Assembly (NCBI RefSeq): GCF_030408835.1
Contig: NZ_CP047357.1
Coordinates: 558,001-622,000 of the forward strand
DNA: 64,000 nucleotides
Direction: 5' to 3'
DNA from: Corynebacterium freneyi
Lineage (GTDB): Bacteria; Actinomycetota; Actinomycetes; Mycobacteriales; Mycobacteriaceae
Under the pieces are notes generated by a model that did not search any database, was not told the origin of the DNA, and was given only the letters and a program-made list of their open reading frames with translations. Positions 1 through 8,409 of this stretch are shown here, one piece after another. The stretch's first letter is position 1. Every line of letters starts with the position of its first letter. Position numbers and translations under genes: made by a program.

Positions 1-384
1 GATGTCCTGCAGGCGCAGCATCTTGCGCAGCGTCCACGGGTTGGAGGTGCCGCCCTTGACGGTGGAGTCGTTGGCGATGAAGAGGCATTCGACGCCTTCG
101 ACGACGCCGATGCCGCCGACGAGCGACGCGCCCACGGTGAACTGGGAGCCCCAGGCGGCCAGGGGGCACAGCTCGAGGAAGGGCGAACCTTGGTCGAGGA
201 TGGTTTCGATGCGTTCGCGGGGGGTCATTTTTCCGCGCTTGCGCAGGCGGGCGACGCTGGCTTCGCCGCCGCCGGCGACGGCTTCGTCGATGTGGGAGTT
301 GATCCGGTCGAGCTTTTCGAGCATCGCGCGTTCGGCCGCGGCGTACTCTGCGGACGAAGGGTCGACGGTGGTCGGGGCGGTCAT
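1..384 (-). CDS. Acyl-CoA carboxylase beta subunit (carboxyltransferase), C-terminus cut by window edge
   Basis: The first 128 residues are visible; the gene runs off the left edge. They match the N-terminus of biotin-dependent acyl-CoA carboxylase beta subunits (methylcrotonyl/geranyl/propionyl type): a helical start, then RGKMTPRERIETILD, GSPFLE and GGIGVVEG, as in the complete paralogue at 6802-8376. The ATG overlaps the stop of the upstream AtuA-like gene (ATGA), so the two are translationally coupled. In Pseudomonas, an AtuA-type protein beside a carboxylase beta subunit belongs to acyclic terpene (citronellol/geraniol) catabolism. Here the substrate is inferred only: geranyl-CoA or another branched acyl-CoA is possible. 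Confidence 0.88.
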   Translation of the reverse strand, partial: MTAPTTVDPSSAEYAAAERAMLEKLDRINSHIDEAVAGGGEASVARLRKRGKMTPRERIETILDQGSPFLELCPLAAWGSQFTVGASLVGGIGVVEGVECLFIANDSTVKGGTSNPWTLRKMLRLQDI

Positions 385-2159
385 CGCCGGGCCTCGCTTT
401 CGGTGGTGGCGTGGGGGTCTGTGGTCGGGGAGTCGGCGTCGTGGTCGAGCAGCGCCGCCGGAACCTCGATGTGGCGGGAGCGGAGCCATTCGCCCAGGCC
501 CTTGGCCTGCGGGTCGAATCGGGCGCCGTGGGCGACGCCGCGTCCGAGCAGACCGCGGATGACGAAGTTCACGGCCCGCAGGCGGGGGAATTCGTGGCGT
601 TCGATGTCGAGGTCGGCGGTTTCCGGGAGCAGTTCGCGGAGCTTGTCGACGGTCAGGGCGTGGGTGAGCCACGCGTGGGCGGCGTCGTCTTCGACCCACA
701 CGCCGATGTTGGCGTCGGGGCCCTTGTCGCCGGAGCGGGCTCCGGCCACGCGGCCCAGCGGTGCGCTGACGGTCGGCCCGGTCTCCGGGGCGGCCGGGGT
801 GGGCAGGGCGGTGTGGTCCGAGCCGAGGGCCCGGGTGTCGGTCGGCGCCGGAATGGTGGCGGTGGTGCCGTCGGGCAGGACCGCGACGTGGGTGACCGCG
901 TCCTGCGGCACGTACGCCGGGGTGAAGACGCCGTAGGGGCTCGACTTCGGCGGCGGCGAGTGGAAGAAGGCACCGGGGTAGGTGCCCAGGCCGAATTCGA
1001 CGGCGGCGCGGGAGAACGAGTCGGCCACGCGCTTGTCGGGATCCCAGGCGACGGCGGTCAGACGGGCGGTGGCGGCGACCTGGGTGTCCGCGTCCGGGTG
1101 ATCGGTGCGTTCGAGGCGCAGGTCCATTTGCGCCGGCTTGGGCTCGATCGCCTGGAACTGGGCCTTGACCAGGTTGGCCTTGTCCTCGATGTCGAGGCCG
1201 GTGAGGTACAGGGTGACCTCGTTGCGGAAGCCGCCGATGGAGTTGACGGACACCTTCAGGGTCGGCGGCGGGGCTTCGCCTCGTGCGCCGTTGATGCGGA
1301 TGCGGTCCGGGCCGTCGTCGGTCAGCTCGAGGTGATCGAGCAGCAGGGTGGCGTCGGGGCCGGCGTAGCGGGCGCCGGTGACCTCGTACAGCAGCTGGGC
1401 GGTGACGGTGCCGGCGGTCACGGAGCCGCCGGTGCCCTCGTGCTTGGTGATCACGCTGGTGCCGTCGGCGTCGATTTCGGCGATGGGGAAGCCGGGGTGG
1501 ACGGGGTCGGAGATTTCGCCCGGTCGGTTGAAGAACGCGTAGTTGCCGCCGGTGGCCTGCATGCCGCATTCGATGACGTGGCCGGCGGCCATCGCGCCGG
1601 CGATGGCGTCGTAGTCGTCGCGCGACCAGCCGAAGTGGTGGGCGGCGGGGGCGACGATGACCGACGCGTCGGTGACGCGGCCGGTGACGACGATGTCGGC
1701 TCCGGCCCGCAGGCATTCGACGATGCCCCAAGCCCCGAGGTAGGCGTTGGCGGCCAGGGCGCTCTCGTCGAGTCCGAGTTCGCCGAGGCGGGGGAGCAGG
1801 TCGTCGCCTTCCACGTGGGCGACCGTGAGGTCGAGTCCGCGCTGTTCGATGAGGTCGCGCAGCGCGTCGGCGAGTCCGGCCGGGTTGAGGCCGCCGGCGT
1901 TGGCGACGAGCTTGACGCCGCGTTCGGCGATGAGCTCGAGGTTGTCGCCGACCTGCTTGAGGAACGAGGCGGCGAATCCCCGGGCGGGATCCTTCTGTTT
2001 CGCTCGGGCGAGGATGAGCATCGTCAGTTCGGCCAGGTAGTCGCCGGTGAGGTAGTCGAGCTCGCCGCCTTCGAGCATCTCGCGCATGGCGGCGGCCCGG
2101 TCGCCGTAGAACCCGGACATGTTTCCGATCCGAACCGGTGCCCTCGTCTCCTCGGACAT
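381..2159 (-). CDS. AtuA-like acyclic terpene utilisation family protein (DUF1446)
   Basis: 592 residues. The bulk (about 8-450) is a DUF1446/AtuA domain, with MSEETRAPVRIGNMSGFYGD at the start and a glycine-rich VTGRVTDAS segment. The C-terminus (about 470-570, from APLGRVAGARSGDKG) matches the small AtuA-like domain found fused in many actinobacterial members. AtuA is required for growth on citronellol in Pseudomonas, but its reaction is not established. The start is the ATG preceded by GGGAGG; a longer frame upstream would run through the promoter region. The stop overlaps the start of the carboxylase beta subunit, and an acyl-CoA synthetase is read divergently 181 bp away, so all three probably act on one branched or isoprenoid acid. 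Confidence 0.85.
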   Translation of the reverse strand: MSEETRAPVRIGNMSGFYGDRAAAMREMLEGGELDYLTGDYLAELTMLILARAKQKDPARGFAASFLKQVGDNLELIAERGVKLVANAGGLNPAGLADALRDLIEQRGLDLTVAHVEGDDLLPRLGELGLDESALAANAYLGAWGIVECLRAGADIVVTGRVTDASVIVAPAAHHFGWSRDDYDAIAGAMAAGHVIECGMQATGGNYAFFNRPGEISDPVHPGFPIAEIDADGTSVITKHEGTGGSVTAGTVTAQLLYEVTGARYAGPDATLLLDHLELTDDGPDRIRINGARGEAPPPTLKVSVNSIGGFRNEVTLYLTGLDIEDKANLVKAQFQAIEPKPAQMDLRLERTDHPDADTQVAATARLTAVAWDPDKRVADSFSRAAVEFGLGTYPGAFFHSPPPKSSPYGVFTPAYVPQDAVTHVAVLPDGTTATIPAPTDTRALGSDHTALPTPAAPETGPTVSAPLGRVAGARSGDKGPDANIGVWVEDDAAHAWLTHALTVDKLRELLPETADLDIERHEFPRLRAVNFVIRGLLGRGVAHGARFDPQAKGLGEWLRSRHIEVPAALLDHDADSPTTDPHATTESEARR

Positions 2160-2183
2160 GCGGGCCTCCCTTCGCTGGTGGTG

Positions 2184-2270
2184 GAACCGTTCGTTTTGTG
2201 TGCCGTGCATCACAATCGCACGCCGAAAGAAAAAAAGCAAGCGCGATTGACTGTTTTGAATCGTTCGTTT
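2184..2270. promoter_or_regulatory. Direct repeat GAAYCGTTCGTTT, putative operator pair
   Basis: The 13-mer GAACCGTTCGTTT at 2184-2196 recurs as GAATCGTTCGTTT at 2258-2270, in the same orientation with one difference and 74 bp start to start. Both copies lie between the divergent AtuA-like and acyl-CoA synthetase genes. This spacing (about seven helical turns) suits a regulator contacting both promoters. The regulator is unknown. Confidence 0.4.
2199..2214. promoter_or_regulatory. GlxR/CRP-like binding site 1
   Basis: TGTGCCGTGCATCACA fits the corynebacterial GlxR (cAMP-receptor family) pattern TGTGA-N6-TCACA in 9 of 10 fixed positions. It lies 40 bp before the AtuA-like gene, within the divergent promoter region. 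GlxR binding is inferred from the motif alone. Confidence 0.5.
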
Positions 2271-2279
2271 AGCTTCAGG

Positions 2280-2295
2280 TGTGGCCGGCGTCACA
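2280..2295. promoter_or_regulatory. GlxR/CRP-like binding site 2
   Basis: TGTGGCCGGCGTCACA matches TGTGA-N6-TCACA with a single substitution. It lies 45 bp upstream of the acyl-CoA synthetase start and is the partner of the site at 2199-2214. Confidence 0.5.
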
Positions 2296-2340
2296 AATCG
2301 CGTGCCGGCTCCCACGTGGCGAGAAAGGAGGGCCAGCGCA

Positions 2341-4041
2341 ATGCGCCTGCCCATCACAGAAACCATTGACCCGGACCTGGTCACCGGGGCCGAGCGAGAT
2401 CGCGCGCTCGCCCGTCGCATCTCCATCGGAGACATGCCCACCCGGTCGGCGGCGACCTTCGGCGACCGGACCGCGATCGTCGGCGACCGGCGTTCGATCA
2501 CCTACGCCCAGCTGGAAAAAGAGGCGAACCGACTGGCGCACGGGTTGGCCGCCCTCGGCGTGCGATCGCGCGAACCCGTCGCGGTGATGTCCACGAACTG
2601 CCCGGAAATCGTCATCGGCTACCTCGGTGCGGCGAAGATGGGTGCCGCGGCGATGATGATCAACCTCCTGGGCGGGGCGGCGAGCATCGTCAAGGCCATC
2701 CGCGCGACGGGACCGCGGGTCATCATCGTCCACGAGGACCTGCTTCCTCAGCTGCACCTGATCGGAGCCGAGCTTTCCGACGACCTCGAGCACATCATCG
2801 TCATCGGACGCGCTCCCGGAGAAGGCCTGTCGTCCCTGTCGGGATCCAGGTACTGGTCCTGGGACGAGTTCCAGCGACTCGCCGACGACGTCGAGGGCAT
2901 CGACCCCGACTCCCCGCCCGAGGTCGTCATCGCCGACCGTCAGATCGCCCAGGTGATGTTCTCCTCCGGCACGTCCGCCGACCCGAAGGGAGTGCTGACC
3001 AGCCACGTCGCGGTCATGCTCTCCATGCACGCCAACGCCGCGTACATCGGAATCAACTGGGGCACCGAACCATCGGTGTCCACGCTGGTGCTTCCGCTGT
3101 TCCACACCACCGCGCTCAACGCGATCATGCTGCCGATGCTGTCCATGGGCGGCACGGTCCACGTTCTGCCCGGATTCGACATGGAGCAGCTCGGCCGGAC
3201 CATCGTGGAGTCGAAGACCACCCACTTCGTCGGCCTGCCGATCATGATCGAGGGGCTGCTGCACTGGAGCGCCGCCCACGGCCATTCCCTCGATCACCTG
3301 CAAACGCTGTTGTACGGGATGGCCCCCATGAAGGAGGGCCTGCGGGAACTCGTCGCAAAGCGACTGCCGGGCGTGCGCGTCATGCTCGGATCCGGGATGA
3401 CCGAGGCGCTGCCGGTCGGCTTCCTCCAATGGCCGGACATGGATCCCGACAACCGTGGCAGCTGGGGCTACGGCACCGCGCTGACCACCACCACCGTCGT
3501 CGAACAGGGCACCGGCACCGTGCTGCCGACGGGCGAAACCGGAGAGCTCGCCTACCGCGGCGGCGGCGTCATGGAGAACTACCTGGCCGAGTCTCCCGAA
3601 GTGTTCGCCGGCGGTTGGCTGCACTCCGCCGACATGGGGTCCTTCGACGACGAGGGGATCTTCTGGTTCGTCGACCGCATCAAGGACGTCGTCAAAACCG
3701 GCGGCGAAAACGTCTCCACGCAATCCGTCGAGGCCACGTTGATGGACCACCCCGACATCGAGGAGGTCGCCGTGATCGGCAAGAGCGACGACCAATGGGG
3801 CGAACGCGTCGTCGCCGTGGTCGTTCCCTCCGGCGACATCGCGCAGGACCCCGAACGGCTGGCGGAGTTCATCGCCTCGGTGGACCGGCACGGCCGCGAG
3901 ACCCTGACGAGCTCGCACCGCCCCAGGGAGTTCATCGTCACCGACCTGCTGCCGCGGACCGGAACCGGAAAGATCCGGAAAGCCGAGCTGCGCGAGGCCG
4001 TGCGCCACCGCGAGGGGCACCGACCCGGCGCGTCGGAATAG
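2341..4041 (+). CDS. Acyl-CoA synthetase (AMP-dependent ligase, class I adenylate-forming)
   Basis: 566 residues, activating a carboxylic acid to its CoA thioester through an acyl-adenylate. The adenylation P-loop-like motif FSSGTSADPKG lies at about 206-216, the A8-type hinge is around FVDRIKDVVKTGGENVS, and the C-terminal catalytic lysine is in RTGTGKIRKAEL (about 540-550). The ATG at 2341 follows GAAAGGAGGG at good spacing; an in-frame upstream start at 2281 would overlap the regulatory sites and is rejected. Read divergently from the AtuA-like gene and probably co-regulated. Substrate is unknown; short, branched or terpenoid acids are plausible from context. Confidence 0.85.
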   Translation: MRLPITETIDPDLVTGAERDRALARRISIGDMPTRSAATFGDRTAIVGDRRSITYAQLEKEANRLAHGLAALGVRSREPVAVMSTNCPEIVIGYLGAAKMGAAAMMINLLGGAASIVKAIRATGPRVIIVHEDLLPQLHLIGAELSDDLEHIIVIGRAPGEGLSSLSGSRYWSWDEFQRLADDVEGIDPDSPPEVVIADRQIAQVMFSSGTSADPKGVLTSHVAVMLSMHANAAYIGINWGTEPSVSTLVLPLFHTTALNAIMLPMLSMGGTVHVLPGFDMEQLGRTIVESKTTHFVGLPIMIEGLLHWSAAHGHSLDHLQTLLYGMAPMKEGLRELVAKRLPGVRVMLGSGMTEALPVGFLQWPDMDPDNRGSWGYGTALTTTTVVEQGTGTVLPTGETGELAYRGGGVMENYLAESPEVFAGGWLHSADMGSFDDEGIFWFVDRIKDVVKTGGENVSTQSVEATLMDHPDIEEVAVIGKSDDQWGERVVAVVVPSGDIAQDPERLAEFIASVDRHGRETLTSSHRPREFIVTDLLPRTGTGKIRKAELREAVRHREGHRPGASE

Positions 4042-4076
4042 CCGGCGGCCCCTGAAAGGCGGAGGCCGAACCGCGA

Positions 4077-4127
4077 AAGACCTCCGGTGCGGCGGGGAAT
4101 GGATTTCCCCGCCGCATCGGAGGTCTT
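4077..4127. terminator. Bidirectional terminator hairpin between convergent ligase genes
   Basis: A 23-bp inverted repeat begins with AAGACCTCC and ends with GGAGGTCTT, with one mismatched pair and a 5-nt loop. It sits 36 bp after the acyl-CoA synthetase stop and before the stop of the convergent fadD. There is only a short T tract, so it may also be a general 3' stem. Confidence 0.7.
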
Positions 4128-4146
4128 CGTCATGAGGGCCGGCATG

Positions 4147-4171
4147 CGGTCGGATCACGGGGATCCGACCG
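4147..4171. terminator. Second hairpin in the convergent gap
   Basis: CGGTCGGATC and GATCCGACCG form perfect 10-bp arms around a 5-nt loop, 21 bp past the 3' end of the leftward fadD. It lacks a clear U tract on either strand and probably acts as a 3'-end stem for the fadD transcript. Confidence 0.5.
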
Positions 4172-4191
4172 TCGCCACCGGCCGACGCCGC

Positions 4192-6345
4192 CTAGTGTGC
4201 GCGGTGCTCGCGGTGTTCGCGGTGTTCGCGGTGCTCGCGGCGGTGGCGGGAGGGACGCAGGTGGATGTCCTCGTCCTCCGCCAGAACCGGGTGCTCGTGC
4301 AGCGCGGGCTGCTCGAAGCTGACCCACTTGACGCCGGCGGACTCGTGGCAGCCCGGTGCCATCGGGTCGGCGTAGAGCTCCTCGAACTTGTCCTTCAACT
4401 TCTCGTGGACGTGCTTGCGGCGCAGCTTGAGGCTGGGCGTCAGCTCGTCGGCGTCGACGGTGAGCTCACGGTCCAGGATGCGGAACCGCTTGACCTGCTC
4501 CCACGAGTTCAGCTCGGAATTGAGCCGGCCCAGCGACGCCTGCACGACGGCGACGACCTTCGGGTCCCGTGTCATGTCCGCGAAAGTCTCCGCCTCGCAA
4601 CCGTTGCGCTCGCACCATTCGCGCGTGGCCTTCTCCTCCAGAACGACCATGCCGACCATGAACTTCTTGCCCTCGCCATAGGTGACCAGCTCCATGGCCA
4701 GCGGGCACAGGCCCTTGAACTCCGACTCGATGGGCGCCGGGGCGATGTACTTGCCGTTGGAGGACTTGTACAGCGACTTCTTGCGGTCGGTGATGTATAC
4801 GAAGCCGTCGTCGTCGATGCGGGCGATGTCGCCCGTGCGCAGGTAACCGTCGCCGGGCAGCGTCTCCGCCGTCGCGTCCTCGCGGTTGTAGTACCCGGTC
4901 ATGTTCCACGCGCTCTTGAGCAGCAGCTCGCCGTCCTCGGCGATCTTCTGCTCGACTTCCGGGAACGGCCAGCCGACGGAACCGATGCGGTACGCGTTGA
5001 GTCGCGTCAGGTGGGTGATGCAGCCCTCGGTGAGACCGAAGCCCTCCACGATGGGCATGCCCATCGACAGGTACCACTTGGTGATGTCCTGGTTGATCGG
5101 CGCCGAACCCGACACGAACATGCGCACGTTGCCGCCGAGGGCGTCGCGGATCTTCGACAGCACGACCTTGTCGGCGATGCGGAGGCGGAATTCCAGCCAC
5201 TTCGGCACCTCCTTGCCCGCCAGACGCAGCTCGGTGGCCTCCATGGCCAACGCCATGCTGACCTTGCCCAGCTTCGCCTTGATGCCGTTGCCCTCGAACT
5301 GGGCATGAATGGCTGAGTAGGCCTTTTCGAAGATGCGGGGCGCGCCGCCCATGAGGGTCGGCTTGATGTCCTGCAGGTTCTCGACGATCTTGTCGATGCG
5401 CCCGTCGATCGCGGTGAGCATGCCCGTGTTGATGGACAGGTACAGCAGGAAGCGGCCCATCAGATGCGCCATCGGCAGCCAGAGGAAATGGACGTCCTTG
5501 TCGTACAGGTTCGGCGTCGACGTCACGGAGGCGATGTTGTTCATCCACGCGCTGTGCGGGATGATGGCGCCCTTCGGCTTTCCGGTCGTACCCGAGGTGT
5601 ACTGGAAGGCGGCGATGGTGTCCGGGGTGACGTCGTCGATCGCGCGGCGGACCACGTGCGGGTCGGCGGCCAGCAGCGCACGACCCCGGGCGGTCAGCGC
5701 CGCCAGGGGGGAGACCCAGTCGGCGATGTCCTCGGCGGAGATGCCCGCCGGGGAATTGACGGCCTGCACCTGCGCGGACCAGGAGTCGTCGATGACGTAC
5801 ACGTGCTCCACGCCCGGGATGGCATCCCGGATTTCCAGGAGCTTGGCCACCTGGTCGCCGTCCTCCGCGATGACCATGCGCGAACCGGAGTCGTTGATGA
5901 TGAACTCGATGTCGCCGGGCACGGACGTGGGGTAGATGGCCACGGAGTTGACGCCGATCGACATCAGCGCCATGTCCGAGTTGACCCACTGCATGCTCGT
6001 GCCCGAGATGAGGGCGGCTGCGTCACCCTTGCGCAGGCCGGCGTCGAGCAGGCCCGCGGAATGCTCCTCGACGACGCCGCGGAACTGGTCCCACGTGAGC
6101 TCGACCCAATTTTCATCGGCGTCGCGGAAACGCCACGCCGGCCGGTCCGGGGTGGCGGTGGCGCGGCGCCACACCATGGCGCCGACGCTGGGGGCCGGGT
6201 TCTCCAGGACTTCGCGGTCGATGGGCTCGTCGGCGGGGGAGGCGTAGCCGTCGATTTTCCAGCCGTACCCGTCGCCGATCTGGGGCTTGGGCAGGCCGAT
6301 GGTGCTGATGGGCGGCGGGCTGAGGTCCTTTTGCGGCGCGTTCAT
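4192..6345 (-). CDS. Long-chain fatty-acid-CoA ligase, FadD15-like
   Basis: 717 residues. The AMP-binding motif YTSGTTGKPKG is at about 252-262; later come GFGLTE, the TGD motif in YLRTGDIARI and DRKKSLYKSSNGKYIAP, all typical of long-chain (FadD15/FAA-type) ligases. It activates fatty acids to acyl-CoA in the cytoplasm. The family usually ends near FEELYADP; here about 50 more residues follow, ending in a histidine/arginine/glutamate-rich REH repeat encoded by four 9-nt direct repeats (4201-4236). The start is the ATG at 6345 after GAGAAAG. A palindrome lies about 90-107 bp upstream. A monocistronic, regulated gene is likely. Confidence 0.9.
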   Translation of the reverse strand: MNAPQKDLSPPPISTIGLPKPQIGDGYGWKIDGYASPADEPIDREVLENPAPSVGAMVWRRATATPDRPAWRFRDADENWVELTWDQFRGVVEEHSAGLLDAGLRKGDAAALISGTSMQWVNSDMALMSIGVNSVAIYPTSVPGDIEFIINDSGSRMVIAEDGDQVAKLLEIRDAIPGVEHVYVIDDSWSAQVQAVNSPAGISAEDIADWVSPLAALTARGRALLAADPHVVRRAIDDVTPDTIAAFQYTSGTTGKPKGAIIPHSAWMNNIASVTSTPNLYDKDVHFLWLPMAHLMGRFLLYLSINTGMLTAIDGRIDKIVENLQDIKPTLMGGAPRIFEKAYSAIHAQFEGNGIKAKLGKVSMALAMEATELRLAGKEVPKWLEFRLRIADKVVLSKIRDALGGNVRMFVSGSAPINQDITKWYLSMGMPIVEGFGLTEGCITHLTRLNAYRIGSVGWPFPEVEQKIAEDGELLLKSAWNMTGYYNREDATAETLPGDGYLRTGDIARIDDDGFVYITDRKKSLYKSSNGKYIAPAPIESEFKGLCPLAMELVTYGEGKKFMVGMVVLEEKATREWCERNGCEAETFADMTRDPKVVAVVQASLGRLNSELNSWEQVKRFRILDRELTVDADELTPSLKLRRKHVHEKLKDKFEELYADPMAPGCHESAGVKWVSFEQPALHEHPVLAEDEDIHLRPSRHRREHREHREHREHRAH
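4201..4236. repeat. Four 9-nt tandem repeats at the 3' end of fadD
   Basis: Units GCGGTGCTC, GCGGTGTTC, GCGGTGTTC and GCGGTGCTC follow one another directly. On the minus strand they encode the REH-type tail. This is a slippage-prone microsatellite-like tract at the end of a coding region. Confidence 0.85.
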
Positions 6346-6432
6346 GGTGTCGCTTTCTCTCGGCGGTCGGTGGAGGAGGGCGCGTCGACGTCACTGCGGG
6401 GTGGCGTGGATCACGTTCAATGGAATGTTAGG

Positions 6433-6452
6433 CATGCAAACTGGTTTGCATG
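6433..6452. promoter_or_regulatory. Perfect-arm palindrome in the fadD promoter
   Basis: CATGCAAACTGGTTTGCATG has 9-bp perfect arms around TG. Reading toward fadD, it is followed within a few bases by the -10-like hexamer TAACAT, so it overlaps the -35 region, as a repressor site would. A degenerate partial match (TTGCAA...TTCGCAT) occurs at 6691-6707. TetR-family control is likely but the protein is unknown. Confidence 0.6.
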
Positions 6453-6564
6453 GGAAAATTCGCCAGATTGTGACCGTGCCGTTGCTTTTGCTCCCATTTT
6501 CGGGGCGCGGGCGTGATGGCGGGTCGGGTGCGTGGCGGGAGATGCCTGCGGTACCCCCGTTTCG

Positions 6565-6580
6565 GTTAGTCGCGACTAAC
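6565..6580. promoter_or_regulatory. 16-bp perfect palindrome, operator A
   Basis: GTTAGTCGCGACTAAC is fully self-complementary. It shares the form GTTARTCGnRAYTAAC with operator B at 6732-6747. Both precede the carboxylase-led operon. Confidence 0.65.
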
Positions 6581-6695
6581 TGAATTGGTGGGACTTTTTG
6601 CGTCATTCGCCGGGGTGGAACGGTGTTCGACCTCCACCCGTCCTTGCGTGGGGGTTTCGGCGCGGGGGTGACGCGTTTCATAGTTTCACTTTGCA

Positions 6696-6711
6696 AGTGG
6701 TTCGCATCACA
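6696..6711. promoter_or_regulatory. Weak GlxR/CRP-like site before the carboxylase operon
   Basis: AGTGGTTCGCATCACA keeps the TCACA half-site and a degenerate AGTGG partner at the GlxR spacing. It abuts the TATTGT hexamer at 6713. This is weaker than the sites near 2.2 kb. Confidence 0.3.
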
Positions 6712-6731
6712 GTATTGTTCCGCCGCAGAGA

Positions 6732-6747
6732 GTTAATCGAAATTAAC
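6732..6747. promoter_or_regulatory. Palindrome, operator B
   Basis: GTTAATCGAAATTAAC has perfect 6-bp arms around CGAA and matches operator A in outline. It lies just downstream of the TATTGT hexamer and 54 bp before the carboxylase beta start, a position that would block transcription when occupied. Confidence 0.6.
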
Positions 6748-6801
6748 GCAGTGCGGGCGACCGCACTGTTTCGCAGACCTTCACCCCACACGGAGACGCA
6801 C

Positions 6802-8376
6802 ATGACGGACCCCGCCACCAACCGTGAAAAGCACGAGGCACTCGTCGCCGACCTGCGCGAACTGCTCGCCCGCACCGCCGAGGGAGGCCCGGAAAAGGCC
6901 CGCGAGCGTCATGTCGCCCGCGGCAAGCTGCTGCCCCGCCAGCGCATCACCGAATTGCTCGACCCGGGCAGCCCCTTCCTCGAGGTGGCGCCCATCGCCG
7001 CCCACGAGATGTACGGCGGCAAGGTTCCGGCCGCGGGCGTCGTCGCCGGCATCGGCCTCGTCGAGGGACGTCGCTGCATGATCGTGGCCAACGACGCGAC
7101 GGTGTCCGGCGGCACCTACTACCCGATGACGGTGAAGAAGCACCTCCGCGCCCAGGAGATCGCCGACGCCAATCGCCTTCCCTGCATCTACCTCGTCGAC
7201 TCGGGTGGCGCGATGCTCCTCAACCAGGACGAGGTGTTCCCGGACCGCGACCACTTCGGCCGCATCTTCTACAACCAGGCGAACCTGTCCAAGAAGGGCA
7301 TCCCGCAGATCTCCGCCGTCCTCGGTTCGTGCACCGCCGGCGGCGCGTACGTCCCGGCGATGAGCGATGAGGCCGTGATCGTCAAGGAGCAGGGCACCAT
7401 CTTCCTGGCCGGCCCGCCGCTGGTGAAGGCCGCGACGGGCGAAGACGTCACCCCCGAAGAACTCGGCGGCGGCGACCTGCACTCCAAGACCTCCGGCGTC
7501 ACCGACCACCTCGCCCTCGACGACGCCGACGCGCTGCACCGCGTCCGGGCGATCGTCGACACGCTGCCGCTGGCCGCCGACGCCCCGTGGGAGGTGCGCG
7601 AGACCCGCGAGCCGCTGCGCGAGCAGACCGACCTCTACGACATCGTCCCGGTCGACCCCCGCCAGCCGTACGACGTCCACGAGGTCATCGAGACCATCGT
7701 CGACGCCGGCGAATACCGCGAGTTCAAGGCAGAATTCGGCACCACCCTGGTCACCGCGTTCGCGCGGATCCACGGGCACCCGGTGGGCATCATCGCCAAC
7801 AACGGCGTCCTCTTCGCCGAGTCCGCCCAGAAGGGCGCCCACTTCATCGAGCTGTGCGACCAGCGCGGCATCCCTCTGGTGTTCCTGCAGAACACCACCG
7901 GCTTCATGGTCGGCCGCGAGTACGAGGCCGGGGGCATCGCCAAGCACGGCGCGAAGATGGTCAACGCGGTGGCCACCACCCGCGTGCCCAAGTTCACCGT
8001 GGTCATCGGCGGCGCGTTCGGCGCCGGCAACTACTCCATGTGCGGCCGCGCGTACTCGCCCCGCTTCCTGTGGATGTGGCCCAACGCCCGCGTCGCCGTC
8101 ATGGGCGGCCCCCAGGCGGCCATGACCCTGTCGACGGTGCGCCGCAACCAGATCGAACGCTCCGGCGGCGAGTGGTCGGCGGAGGAGCAGGAGGCCTTCG
8201 AGGCCCCGGTCCGCGAGCAGTTCGAGAAGCAGTCGCACTGCTACTACTCGTCGGCCCGACTCTGGGACGACGGCGTCATCGACCCCGCCGACACCCGCCG
8301 GATCCTCGGCATGGCGCTGGAAGTCGCCGGCGGTGCCCCGCTCGACGAGCAGGGCTACGGCGTCTTCCGGATGTAA
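6802..8376 (+). CDS. Acyl-CoA carboxylase beta subunit (methylcrotonyl-CoA carboxylase type, AccD1-like)
   Basis: 524 residues, full length for a carboxyltransferase beta chain of the methylcrotonyl/propionyl type. It transfers carboxyl from carboxybiotin to an acyl-CoA. Visible marks are [22 protein letters not shown] at the N-terminus, the oxyanion-hole segments [16 protein letters not shown] and [22 protein letters not shown], and [11 protein letters not shown]. The start is the ATG after CACGGAGACGCAC. It heads a run of co-directional genes; biotin carboxylase follows after 33 bp. Comparison with the Rv2502c-like order predicts 3-methylcrotonyl-CoA as substrate (leucine degradation). Confidence 0.9.
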   Translation: MTDPATNREKHEALVADLRELLARTAEGGPEKARERHVARGKLLPRQRITELLDPGSPFLEVAPIAAHEMYGGKVPAAGVVAGIGLVEGRRCMIVANDATVSGGTYYPMTVKKHLRAQEIADANRLPCIYLVDSGGAMLLNQDEVFPDRDHFGRIFYNQANLSKKGIPQISAVLGSCTAGGAYVPAMSDEAVIVKEQGTIFLAGPPLVKAATGEDVTPEELGGGDLHSKTSGVTDHLALDDADALHRVRAIVDTLPLAADAPWEVRETREPLREQTDLYDIVPVDPRQPYDVHEVIETIVDAGEYREFKAEFGTTLVTAFARIHGHPVGIIANNGVLFAESAQKGAHFIELCDQRGIPLVFLQNTTGFMVGREYEAGGIAKHGAKMVNAVATTRVPKFTVVIGGAFGAGNYSMCGRAYSPRFLWMWPNARVAVMGGPQAAMTLSTVRRNQIERSGGEWSAEEQEAFEAPVREQFEKQSHCYYSSARLWDDGVIDPADTRRILGMALEVAGGAPLDEQGYGVFRM

Positions 8377-8409
8377 CCCGAATCGACACCACGGAAAGGA
8401 GAGAAGAGC

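Larger units (their letters stand above)
6346..6801. other. 456-bp divergent regulatory region, fadD / leucine-type operon
   Basis: No coding sequence is supported here. The region is less G+C-rich than its flanks and holds the fadD promoter (minus strand), the promoter of the carboxylase-led operon (a TATTGT -10-like hexamer at 6713-6718) and at least four operator-like elements listed separately. Confidence 0.7.
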
